The notes under the pieces are model-generated. The model made no database searches. It was not told where the DNA came from and was given only the letters and a program-made list of their open reading frames with translations. A DNA stretch of 64,000 nt from Myoxocephalus aenaeus (lineage: Eukaryota > Chordata > Actinopteri > Perciformes > Cottidae). The stretch lies in contig JBAMJR010000006.1 in assembly GCA_038501785.1 (NCBI GenBank), forward strand, positions 4,599,501 through 4,663,500, given 5' to 3'. This document shows, piece by piece, positions 1 to 11,600 of this stretch (positions within the stretch are counted from its first letter, which is position 1; each line of letters begins with the position of its first letter). A program made the position numbers and the translations under genes.

Positions 1-3000
1 GCTGCCTCTATACCTAAGTGTGAACATTCTTCTGATCAGGACTATAGAGACTCTGCTGAAGCTGTGTATACAATCTTTAGCTTCATCTGCAGCAAACACA
101 AGCAATGCATTCACCTCTCACAATGAAACACTTGTATAAAACCAGACTGGTGAGAAGCAAAAGTGGAAGCTGATTGGAGGCTATATGAAACAGGATCAGC
201 AGATTAATATTGAATGTGTGCAGATGGCAGGTCTACCCGTCAACACTGACTTGAATAGATTGTAAATAAGCATTTCTGAGCAGCTATTCACATGTGAAGA
301 AAACTCTGCTTAAAGGTGCTGAGGAGGCAGGTTGAGGCGTGCTTGGTAGGAAGACACCAGGCAGAAACAGGAGGCTGGAAGGACTGTTTTTATTGTTCAG
401 AGCCTCACAATCTGCAGCGATTTGTCATTACTCAATGGGTTATATGAGCCGCTCCAAAGTAAATAAAACTAGTCCAGGGGCAAACAGGGTAAAGTAGTAA
501 TATGAAGTGTGCTGATGCTGCATCACATAAACCCTAAATAAAGCACAATTGTTAGGCACTTGCGGACTACGTTTCTTGAGTGTTTCCATTTATACTTTCT
601 GTTCCACTACATTTCAGGTAGAAATGTACTCCACTACATTTATTTGACCAGTTACTTTTAACCATAGGAGTTTACATTAACAGTTCCACCAAAGAGAGAT
701 TTCTCCTCTGAACCTCTCATATACTTTCATCTAAAATACCCATATAAGGGCCACAATAGGTACAACTATCCAATATCCCCCCCGAAATAGATCATGCCTA
801 CCATACCTAACGATACATGATGCCATATATTGAGAACCTAATCCTTAACTCCAAAAATGTATATAAAGTACTAAGTAGTTGCATCTTGGCCAGCAACAAC
901 AACACAATGTTGCTTACTCATTGACACACCGGTCTTATTGATCTAATATTATCATAAACATATAAAGCTCAAGTTACAGTTGCAGTTCTATATGTTGTTT
1001 CTGTTAAATATTTTGTTTAATTAATCCGTACAAAATACCTTGTTTTTATAAGTCTTCAACAAGTTGCTGCACCTAGTGTCGAGACATAATGTCAGTTTCC
1101 ATAAACCAAAGTTGGTCTTTTGATTTTGTGTTTTTTTACATCTCTTTTTGATCGGCTGAAACATGTAACGTGTAACGTGTTATTTATTAGTGCGCTTCCG
1201 AGGTGGTTGCCTTTGAACATGTCCATCCTTTAGGCTAAACACACCTTTGCAACGAGCGGTCATCTTCTCGTGGAGCGAACTCTCGGCTGTTCCTGCGAAT
1301 GAAACAAAGAGATATGACGCTAGTGTGCAAACTGGAGCATCGATCTCAACGTGGTGCGACAGCCTTGTACTCACATGCAGGACTCATGGAGCCCGAGCTG
1401 TCAGGTGGTGCAGCTCTAGGCGGGCAGGGACGCAGATGTCAACACCAGAGGGCGATCTGCTCCAACAACAGCTCAGAGCGACGAGCAGCCAGGACCTTGA
1501 AGCTCCCTAAATGTTTGATAGATGAGCTTTGGGGAAGTAACGTGAGAAGGACGAAGCGGATTCTGAAGACAAAAGACTGCATTTTTAGGTTGCCTTGCCT
1601 CCGGGGCTGAGGAGACGGACTGCACGCCTCCTCTTTCAAAGTAGAGAGACATGTGCATGCATAAACTCAAACCGCAGCACGAGAAGGAAGGAGAGGGCCA
1701 TGTTCAATGTGCGTTTTTAAAACCCAGATGTATCCAAAGGCAAACGATTGCTTCAGACAGAGGGTTGATGAGTGCAATGGCTCTGTGTGATTGAGGCTGT
1801 ATTTTGTAATGTATAATGTCATAAGAAATATCAAATATGGTATTAGGCTTGTATAGTTGAGATACATTTATTCCTGATAGTGTTTCATATGATTGCTTTA
1901 ACTGAACAGCCACAAGTGATTTAACTGCTCCTAGCCAGATGAATAATGTTGGAGACTCTTAAATTGCACAGCACTTTTTATTTTTTATCTATAGCCTAAT
2001 ATGCATTTCCAATAACCCCTACAAACTAACAAAAAAGCCAATAGCTTACAACAGAATGCTAAAGTAACTTAAATATGTAGGTATTCATGTAAATATTCCA
2101 ATGTTTAAAATGTTTGTTTTTTGTGTGAAGAAAATAACTAGATAAGTGCAATTATATAACTCCACCATCACGAATAGGCCAACTGTAATACATCCATCAG
2201 GGCACAAGAGTGTAGCGCTGCAACTAAAGTATGTATTATTTCATCTTAATCAATGTTCAGATTAATTAGGAATGTCAGACTGTCCAACCAACAGTCCACA
2301 ACCTAAATATACCTTAATTGCTTGCTAAATTACTTCAATTCTTTATCAATTGTCAAAACAGTTGGTGATTAATTTTCTGTCCTTCAACTTAATATTTCAC
2401 AAGATGGCTTCAAAACCTTTTTTTTCTTCTTCTATTGTTACTGCATAATCATTAAGCCTTGAGCAATATTCAACCTGATACATAGTCCTCAAACATGTAT
2501 AATAATATGGATGATGTATCTGGTGGTTTGTGCCACCAGTGTTATATTTGCAGGTCTCTGAGAGTGATAGCAAAAGTGAGCCTTCATTTCTGCTTTTTCC
2601 ATCGCTTACAAGATTAAAAACCTTACACTCGCGCCCAGGAGGGCCACATCAGACTGGAATCAGATAAAGGTCTCTCAAAGGAGAGCTCAGTGACTTTCTA
2701 ATGGACACTTTCCCCTCAGGTAAAAATGTCTATTACAGGATGGACATTTTCTCCTTGCATATAAATGTCTCAATCACAGGAGTGAGAGGAGAAAAGTACC
2801 CAGAATCAAAGCTGGGGATATGAAGCTTGTCCTGAGGGTCTGCTGTGAATAAACTGCACAGATTGTTGTGAAACAGCTGTAATCATGATGCAACACGACT
2901 CAACTTCAGAGTGTGAAATAACAAAGCAGAAGGGTATAAAGTTGCACAAAGAAACAGAACTCTCTGGGTTTCCGACGCAGTGTATGACTCCAATTTTAGC

Positions 3001-3649
3001 TTTCTATCAGGATTTCAAACTGTATGATCATTTCTTTCCACCAACCAGTCATTCAAAAGCGTCACAGATGGCAAATGAAGAGGACCGATTGAAAGCAGGC
3101 GGCTCACCCGCAGTGAGAGAACACTGAAGCCATGCAGACATCTTGTTATTCATTATGTCACATGCCCTGGCCCTCAGCCGATGCCAAAATAGGGAACAGT
3201 AATACAAAGAGTGCACAACCTCCCACCTCCCAGCAGGAAGGCATAGCAAGACTGAGAGTTTGGCACATCTCAACTAAAATGCCTGGCATGAGACTCTTAA
3301 TAAGCTGGAACAGGTATTGACAAGCGGAGCCTGCCTACATTTCAAAGAGGATTCGTCTGTCTCCCAGATATGTTTCATTTTGAGAGTTTCTTGCTCTCAA
3401 ATGCATGTGATAGATCATGTCCACTCTCTAACTAAAGGTAACAACACTATACCAGTGTCAGTATTACAGCAAATTGACATGTACTGTAGTATGTGCTCGA
3501 CAGCATAGTTTTACCTTCTGAGCACTTGAAGTAAAGAGTGATTGTTATCTGAATTTGATAATTACTTTGAACGTTTGTACAGACATATATGGTTCCCAGA
3601 AAAGTCTCATTGACTTTGTTGAACCCCTGATCTTTGACCTAGTGCCACC
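1..3649. other. Gene-free sequence
   Basis: AT-rich with many short open frames on both strands that overlap each other. None shows splice-bounded coding character or a family motif. Confidence 0.5.
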
Positions 3650-4345
3650 AGTAGGTCAAGTTAATTTGTCCAATATGGTCTGATTGTGTAACAGCAGAAT
3701 CCACGGCAACAGTAAATATACAGTAAATATACATATCAACACTAAAGATATGTATCTATAGAATACACAGTATAAAGAATATACTAGAATACAATATAAA
3801 TATGCCAAACTACAACAACTAGAATTTGAAATAGAAAAACAAGATAACATACTACACACTATACATTAGACATAAGTGTGCAAATTTGTTGCAATTTTTT
3901 GTTTGAAATCTAATTAAATGAGGTAGCGGGGAGTATAATGATGTGCAAGTTATTGAAGGAGTAAAACAGAGCAAAGTATGGTTTTGACTGAAGCTATAAA
4001 GCTGAGAGTATTTGTTAGACAGCTGAGGTGTTGGGGGTTATTGCCTAGGGCAGGAAAGAGAGAAAGAGAAAGAGCTCTGCTGTCTGTCAGTAGGTGTTGG
4101 GAGGGTGGTCAGGATCATCCATAATGGGTATAACCGTTTGTTCAGTGTCTTCCTCTCCACCACAACTCCAAAGCTGTCTGGTGTGCACCCAATTACTGAG
4201 CCTGCCTTCCTAATCAGTTCATTAAGTCTGTTGTCACCGGCTCCAATGCTGCGACTACAGTGAAGTGGTCACAACAGACTCATAGAATATTTCAAACATC
4301 TTCCTGCACATGTTAAAGGATCAGAGCTTCCTCCGGAAATGGAGT
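3650..4345 (-). mobile_element. Decayed Rex1-like LINE remnant
   Basis: On the minus strand 4345-4050 partly reads LNELIRKAGSVIGCTPDSF, a known C-terminal segment of fish Rex1/Babar reverse transcriptases. AT-rich 3' UTR-like sequence follows to about 3650. Stops and frameshifts show it is dead. Confidence 0.6.
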
Positions 4346-6587
4346 AATTTCTTGCTTCATAACCAAATACTGATGACGTTCCATGTTGTGTTTAGCACTA
4401 ATTAGCTGATGTTAGCATGCTACTGCACTATGAAGGGGAACATGGCAAACATTACCCCTACATCAGCATGATGTCATTGTGAGTGTTTTAGCATGCTGAG
4501 ATTAGCATGTAGCTCAAAGCCTCACAGCCGCTCTAGTGCAGGTATTCTACCGAAAAATGTGGGTCAACAACTTTACACCAATCGTTGGTCTGGTCCAATG
4601 GTGGAGGTGACAAATACCAATTCTAAAATACTCAAAAATAAATGCATTTCAAATACAAGTAACAGAAATAATGTGCATACCTTTCAGATAAAATAATTAT
4701 TGCTATTAGGGCAGATGGCCATTTTTTATTTTCTGGATTTCAGGATTTTCCATTCGGATTATTTAATAAAACCTTTTGTATGTCAAAGAGGATACCTTTA
4801 AAATAGATAAATATATACATTATTACTGGACTACTAGCATGGCTGTAGATACTTAGTTGTATAGGCCTGAGCAGGTCAAATCATCCAGTACTTCCAAAGA
4901 AAATAGCAAAGATATGAGAAATGTCTGATTTAATTAATGTCATGTAGCAGATCAATTATTTTCTCTCTTAAATTGTTAATCCAGCGAACCCTCAGATCTA
5001 GTTTGCGACCCCTTTGTAGATTAAGAACCACCAGATTGGAAACGAGGGATGCCTCAATCTAGTATGCTGAATCGAACCATATTAAGTGGATCATGCATCG
5101 GCCATGACATGACCTCATCCATATTTAATACAGTACAATTCAGTGTTTCATTTATTCATTCATTCATTCATGCAGGCTGTTCAGGTTTAAAATGTGGGGG
5201 AAAAAATCTGCTTTGATGCTACAGCCTGTGTTCATGCAACCAGGACAAAGACAAAAGAGACGGGCGGATTTTTGCAGTAATTTATTGTCCATTAAAACAT
5301 TACCCACAAACCTCAGCTGCAGCTAAAGCACACTTAGGTGTGTTCACACAATGACGGGTGCACAGCGGCCATCATCAAAGGACACAATCATCATTATAAT
5401 CATTAAAAGTGTCATAGTTATCATCATAAATCATTTTAACAATCCACGTCATTACCACCGCCACCAGTAACCCAACATCACCTGACAATATCTCCTTCTT
5501 AATATTCAAACAGAAAGTCTTTAATGAGGCAGAGTCTACACAGAGAACTGGGGTCAAATTCAAGCATTTGTTTTGAAGCACCAGCTGGCTGGGATTTATT
5601 TCTCAAGGACAACAGAGTCTCAATCAGAGAAAAGTAAATGACTTAATCTGTCCTGATTGTCTAAACCTTCTGGTAATTATTATATCACACATAATTACAT
5701 AAATCCTGTTTCACAAAACAGATTTACAGAGTGATCAGGAGGAATTTGCTTAGTAAATCCCAGAAGAAAAGTCCTGTAGATCTGCTTCCTGCAACAGGCT
5801 CCTGCAGATTTGTGCACGTTAAAACAAATACCAAGAATAACTTGCCGATGCTTCCCATTTGACCCGAGTTTGCGTCATACTGCACATATCGGAAACATGT
5901 CCTACAAAAACAAGGGCACTGCCCCAATTTTATTTTACATGGACAACACAGACAACACACACAGACAACACACACACACACACACACAAATGCAAAGATG
6001 TACAGCGGCAAAGGAAGAATGAGGTGATTTGGAGATTTCAGCTCAACCTGATTCCAAAGTATTTTGTAATAATCACTTTTGGCTGCTGCATGGGTATGCT
6101 GGGAGGACCAGATGGGTTTCAGCAAGCACAACCAAAGCTGGATTTAAAAATTATAGCTGAACCAGGGCTGCACAAACCTCCGCATCCACAGACATATCTC
6201 TCAATATGCTGGACTTGTCTGAGCGAGCAGCCACTAGAGCAGATTCTGCAGGACTTGTGTACAAGTAATGATGAACAGGAGCACTTGAGGCACCTGGGGC
6301 GACGAAATAAACACGAGTGAGCCTCAGGGGAATTATCAGAGATTCAGACAGCAGCGTCCTTGAAAATGCCAGTCACACATGAATAGCATATTTGGCGCCA
6401 GAATTCGTCCACCCATCACCATTTTCCTTGATAATTGCCACTTCACAAAACATACAGCCTGATTTCCTTTATTATTGTAAGGTTTTCAAATAAGAGAGAC
6501 CAGTCGGTCTTTGTAGATTTGTTGAGTGTTGATTCTTCTTTAACCTTTTAGATTTTAAAATCTGAGACGTTAAGCTTTTACTACAAT
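4346..6587. other. Gene-free sequence
   Basis: Contains a CATT short repeat near 5149-5170 and an AC microsatellite. The open frame at 5859-6320 runs through the microsatellite and has no family signal. Confidence 0.5.
5956..5989 (+). repeat. (AC)n short microsatellite
   Basis: Imperfect AC run of about 15 units. Confidence 0.9.
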
Positions 6588-6998
6588 AGGGCTTTTCACA
6601 CTGCACTCAGCCTGAGGCGGAGGGAGCTTTCACACCGGCACATTCCAAAGAGAGCTAACGCCGACTTCAGCCTCGGGCTGGCATGAGCTGCTCTCCGGAG
6701 CAGGGTCAGACTCCAGTTTGTGGGGTTATCGCCTGAAAATCGACTAAACACAGGGCTAAAATGTGCCAGTGTGAAACAGGGCGAAAGTAAACAATGGGAT
6801 TTGCGTCATGTTCTTGTTGTCCAATCGGAGTGGTCGCTTCATTCTAGAATGTAAACAGTCACGTGTTCCAACGGACATTTAACCGAGTGCTAGCAGAAGT
6901 GTAGTATGGATCGTATAGCCCTGGGGCTAACAATGCAGCAAAGTTATCCCAGGGTCAACTCATAGCCCTGGGCTAAGGATAGCAGTGTGAAAAGCCTA
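6588..6998. mobile_element. MITE-like inverted-repeat element, about 410 bp
   Basis: Left end GGGCTTTTCACACTGC and right end GCAGTGTGAAAAGCC are inverted repeats. The interior is GC-richer with several CCCTGGGCTA-type repeats and no coding sequence. No clear target duplication was seen. Confidence 0.6.
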
Positions 6999-7325
6999 TA
7001 TACAGATCTCCAACTCATGAGGTTATCTACTCAGACTGCATAATTTAACATCCTTTTGATTTTAAGACAAAATGATGAAACATCACAACTGAGAGCAGAC
7101 ATGTATTTGAATTCAACACTGATGTGGACAGAAACACCCACAGGTATAGTGCTGATGGCGAGCATACTTGAGGTTTTGGTGCAGAAACTTAAACATGAGC
7201 CAGCATGATGAGAGACTGTTTTCTTTTAACCCTTGCTACTTTGTATTGAAACATGCAAACCCTTACTCCATCAGGAGCAGCATATTTCTGGACAATCTCC
7301 AACTTCAAACAGACTTTCCTCCCAC

Positions 7326-7384
7326 AAATAAAATCCCTATCCACCACCGCGCGTAGGGCGCGGCGGTGGATAGGGATTTTATTT
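7326..7384. terminator. 27-bp-arm hairpin with poly(A) signals on both strands; probable trim62 3' end
   Basis: Arms 7326-7352 and 7358-7384 pair with one mismatch around a 5-nt loop. The left arm holds AATAAA on the plus strand (7327-7332). The right arm holds AATAAA on the minus strand (7383-7378), about 710 nt after the trim62 stop. Use as the trim62 cleavage signal is inferred. Confidence 0.5.
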
Positions 7385-8093
7385 CTTTTGTTCTAGGAGA
7401 CGTGGATAATTGCTGCTGCACATAGAACAAGAGCTTTCCTTACCACGATAAAGACTTAACAGACACATGTGGACGTGAACCACAAGAGGAACCAAGGTCA
7501 TGGTCTCAGAACAAGGGGGTAAAAAGCGCCAACCGACCTGGGGTTCAAGGTCTACAGTCGGCCAAACAAAAGCCTGGTGCTGCCAAACACATAGCTAAGC
7601 CAACTGTACAGCACAGAGAAGAAGAGTGACTCGTCTTCAGTGTCCTCTTGCCTGGAAAGAGAGGAGACGCCAAGTTGGACAAGTCTGGAGCTTGACAAGG
7701 AGAGCAATGCCCCCTGGGAGTGTGCAAGGTAAGCCTGGGGCTTTTTTTTTTTAATTTCTTTTTTTTTTTTAACACCTCTGCCACAGACACCAGAAGAGCC
7801 CAGGGGTCCCTCTGTCTCCACTTAATGTCCTCTTTTCAATTAAAGATGTGGAATGAAGCTCAAGTGCAGGCCATTATCGTATGGTCATCTAAAGTCACAC
7901 AAAAGTAACAGCGCAGGTTTTAAGAGCAACATCAAGCACAATTCTTGAACTGAAAGAAATAAACATTTCACACACCCTATTAAACCTTTTTTTTTTTTTT
8001 TTAAATGGATTTCTTGAAAATATTTTTGAAAGCTACAGAAGTCCTGTAAATTATCTGTCAGGACCATTTCGATCATAGGCGTCGATGCAGCTC
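7385..8093 (-). other. trim62: Probable trim62 3' UTR
   Basis: Lies between the trim62 stop and the first minus-strand AATAAA I found. It contains T-rich runs at 7741-7770 and 7987-8002. Open frames here are short and low-complexity, so I call no gene. Confidence 0.5.
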
Positions 8094-8644
8094 TTAAAGG
8101 CGTACAGTGTTGATTCGCAGCGGCTGCACGTTCTTGCCGTTGGCGTGGCTCTGGCCCGGGCTGAAGTAGGGGAAGACTTTGGCGGGGAATTTCTCCCGGT
8201 AGGTATAGAGCCAGGACATGTCGTCTGCATTGTAGAAGATGAGCAGGCCTTTGTGGTAGTCTAGGTACACCCCCACTTTCTCCAGCTTACTCTTTACATT
8301 GAGGCGGGTCCACGGCTCAGTGCAGGCGCTATACTGGTTGCCGTCGTGCATAACGATACAGTAGAACCCACGGGTGGGCTGGATCTGGATGCTGCCCTTG
8401 CGGCTGACTGTCTCGTGGGCCACACCGATCATCCACTGGGTCTTCTCCGACACCATCACCTCCCAGTAATGGACGCCTGACACAAAGCCTTCAGCGCCCA
8501 GAACAGACACCTCCACATCAAAGCGGCGCGGGGAGTCCTGCAGGGGTTGTGGGTGGAGATTCCCGTAGGCCACTATGGTGCAGTCGTCTGAGAGGATCAG
8601 TCTTTGATGAGCTGTGATGGGGTCGAGGGTCAACGCTACTGGCA
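8094..8644 (-). CDS. trim62: trim62 exon 5: PRY-SPRY (B30.2) domain and stop
   Basis: Starts in phase 1 after cgtcctcag and encodes 183 residues and a stop. The PRY core LDPITAHQRLILSDDCTIV and SPRY motifs HYWEV, GVYLDYHKGLLIFYN are visible. Some codons upstream of 8644 are open but are intron. Confidence 0.96.
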
Positions 8645-11600
8645 CTGAGGACGAGACAGTTTTAGCACAAAGAGTCAGCATTTATCTAGGAGAAAACAGT
8701 CAGCCTAGATAAACAGGCCAGTCATGCATACAAGTAAGAAGGAACAAACTAAACAAACGCATCAATATGTTATAACTGAGCTTGGTCAAACAGAAAAGTG
8801 AGAAGGACTGCAGTGTCGTTCTCAGAGCCTCATTTGTCTTTATTGTTGCAGTTGCTGTGTGAACAGTTTTATGCTGAGGCAGTAAGTAAATACATCCAAG
8901 CTGCTCGGGCACTTTACAGAAGAGGTGGGGTCAAGGTTATGAACTGATCTCTGAAATGCTCCCAGAGAAAAATATATACTGAAAATACTTTGACCAGGAG
9001 GTCACTTAAAAAAAATGGTTTTGGTTTTATTTTCTTACGTAGCATAGACTACGGTGGGAAAAGAAATGCTTTCTTCCCATCTACTCTCACTCATGAAGCC
9101 TATAAACTATTTTAGTCCAGTAAATCAGCTGCCTGTCATATCAGCTCCTCAGGAACTGTACTGTTTAAGTCTAACATTTAATGTGAAATCTCCTTGACTC
9201 AGTGGAGGCCAAGTACATTTGATTTGCGGTGCTCGAAGCATTGAGAAATTGCCTTAAAAAACAAAACAATAGAGACTGATAGGAAAAATGGGGAGAATGC
9301 AGATGCAGAGGACATTCTGCAACAATGGTCCCCAGCCAGAAGTTACCTGGTGGGCGACGTTACAAAATGCACCTTGTGCTGTGTTCACACTACAAGTGAC
9401 TAAGGTAGCGACAAAGCGGCTATTTTGGCAATTTTCCGTTGATGTGTTGTTCACGTAGTTATGTCATCAAGATGCACTGGGAAGATGGAACGGAACAGGG
9501 GGGGAAAAAAACGTACGATTGGTTGATGCTTCGCCACTGAAAAGCACTGAAAAAATTGTGAACAGCTCTTTTTCTTTTGTAGCTTGTGTCGTCCGTCACA
9601 CAGCAACAGCGGGCGTGAGTTGGTTGCTTTATGTCGCCCGTTGCTGTGTTGCTCGTAGTGTGAACGCAGCAGTAAATCTGTCCCCACCACAGGACACCAT
9701 TTATAAACCACATAAAAAAAATAAAAAAAGACCAGCATTCTCTCTTTACAGAAACAATGTCCAGGTTACTCTGGAGGGATCGCCTCACTGTGCACAGTTT
9801 CTAGCTGGAGTTTGAGAAGGTGATCAAAGCCGTGTCCTGTGGTAATAGAGGATTGATGGCTTGTTATCATACGACGCCACTGACTGCTGCTCAACTTTTA
9901 TTTCAGGAAGATTTTTTATAATCTGTTTTACCTTCATGCATAAACTAGAGTCTTCAAAGTCAAGTGCTCACCAGAGGCTGATGGTGGAGCTCAATTGGCA
10001 CAATATCAGACCACAGGAAGAGTGCAAATAATACAGTGAAGCAGTAATTACAGCGATGGGAGGAGCTGTTCCAGATCGCTCCACAGGCTCCAGGCCCGTA
10101 GGAGGCGGTTTTTCCGTGCAGTTATGTGATTTTAGGGAGGGAGAATCGGCACCCATGTTTGCTTATTAGGGAACCAAATCAGACTGAACAATAACGGCTT
10201 GTTCTCTTTGCTCTCTGGAAAGAGTGGGGAAGGCATTTTTTTTTTCCAGTTCCTCTATATTTCTATCAAGATAAAGGGAAGTGAAACGACTGGCGCCCGG
10301 CCAGCGGGCAGGACAATGCCTTCTCTAGTCAATGACATCTCCAGTGTTTGTTACAATCAAGTCATTAAAGTTTCATAACCTGAGTGCCTCTTTGTGTCAT
10401 ACAGAGAAACCTGCAGGCGTACACACATCAGCGGAGAAACCATTTTCCTTCCTGAACATGAGAAGGGTAAAAAAAAAGAAAAAAAAGAAGCACAACGTCT
10501 GATAGTTATTCTCGCTAACCCATCAGTGACAGCGAGGGATGATGGCAGGAATGTGTTTATTTCGTCTCAGGCAACCGCTGGTGATGGATCGTAACCAATT
10601 GTTCCATTTGGCAGCCAGTCAAGGGAGGGGGCCCATAGCGGGCTGAAATGGGAGAACTGATTGAGGGAGTAAAAAATACCTCAGCACATTATTCTAAATA
10701 ATCTCCTGCGAGCGAGTGAGTGATGGCTGTAGGGCAGCGGGAGTAGAGCTCCTCGAGGCCCTGACGAACACAGAAGGGCATCACCGCCCTCCAGGTTCGA
10801 CTAACATTTCTTGTCAGGGGGAGAGAAAAAAAAAGAAAGGACAAAGCATCCCAGCAATCCTAATTCAGGGATCAGTTCCTGCACTCTGTGTTTCTCAGTC
10901 ACACATTCAGCTACTGAAGTACAATTAGATAATCAACATGTTTTTAAAGGAACATTTACACATTAGGCAAGCGACTGTGGCTCAGTGGTAGAGCAGGGTC
11001 GTCCTTCAATCGTGATCATGTCGATGTGTCCTTGGGAAAGACACTTAACCCCAAGAATGTCGTGAATGTTGTATGAATGTTAGTTGGTCCTGATACGCAG
11101 GTGGCATCTTGCTTGGTAGCCCCTGCCACCAGTGTATGAATGGGTGTAAATGGGTGAAGTACAGTCCATTTACACTTTAGAAAATATAATAATTTTCTCT
11201 GTGTGACCGTGATATGAAAAGACTGCTACCACTCTCCCATCTGTTTGTCATATTAAATATGAGTCTACAGCCAGTTAGACGATGGTTATCTTAGTTTAGC
11301 ATAAAGACTGAAAAAACTCTTGCATAGCTCCATCCAAACATAACAAAATCTTGCTAAAGAGACAGCAATTAATGGTTTTTAAATGGGCACATGGCCTAGA
11401 AATACATCAGCTCATAACTGTGAGTAAAACCACACAGAATAAACACAGGAGATATAAAGTGTGAGCTGGAGAGGGGCTGGATTTTGTTACATTTTAACAG
11501 AGCCAGACTAGCTAGCCGTTTCCCTGTTTCCAGCATTTAAGATAAGCTAAGCTGATCGGCTTGCAGCTCTATATTTAACACATGAGAGTGGTATCGATCT

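Noticed and set aside
5859..6320. 153-codon protein
   Set aside because: Crosses an AC microsatellite, overlaps an equally long antisense frame and shows no domain or splice signals.
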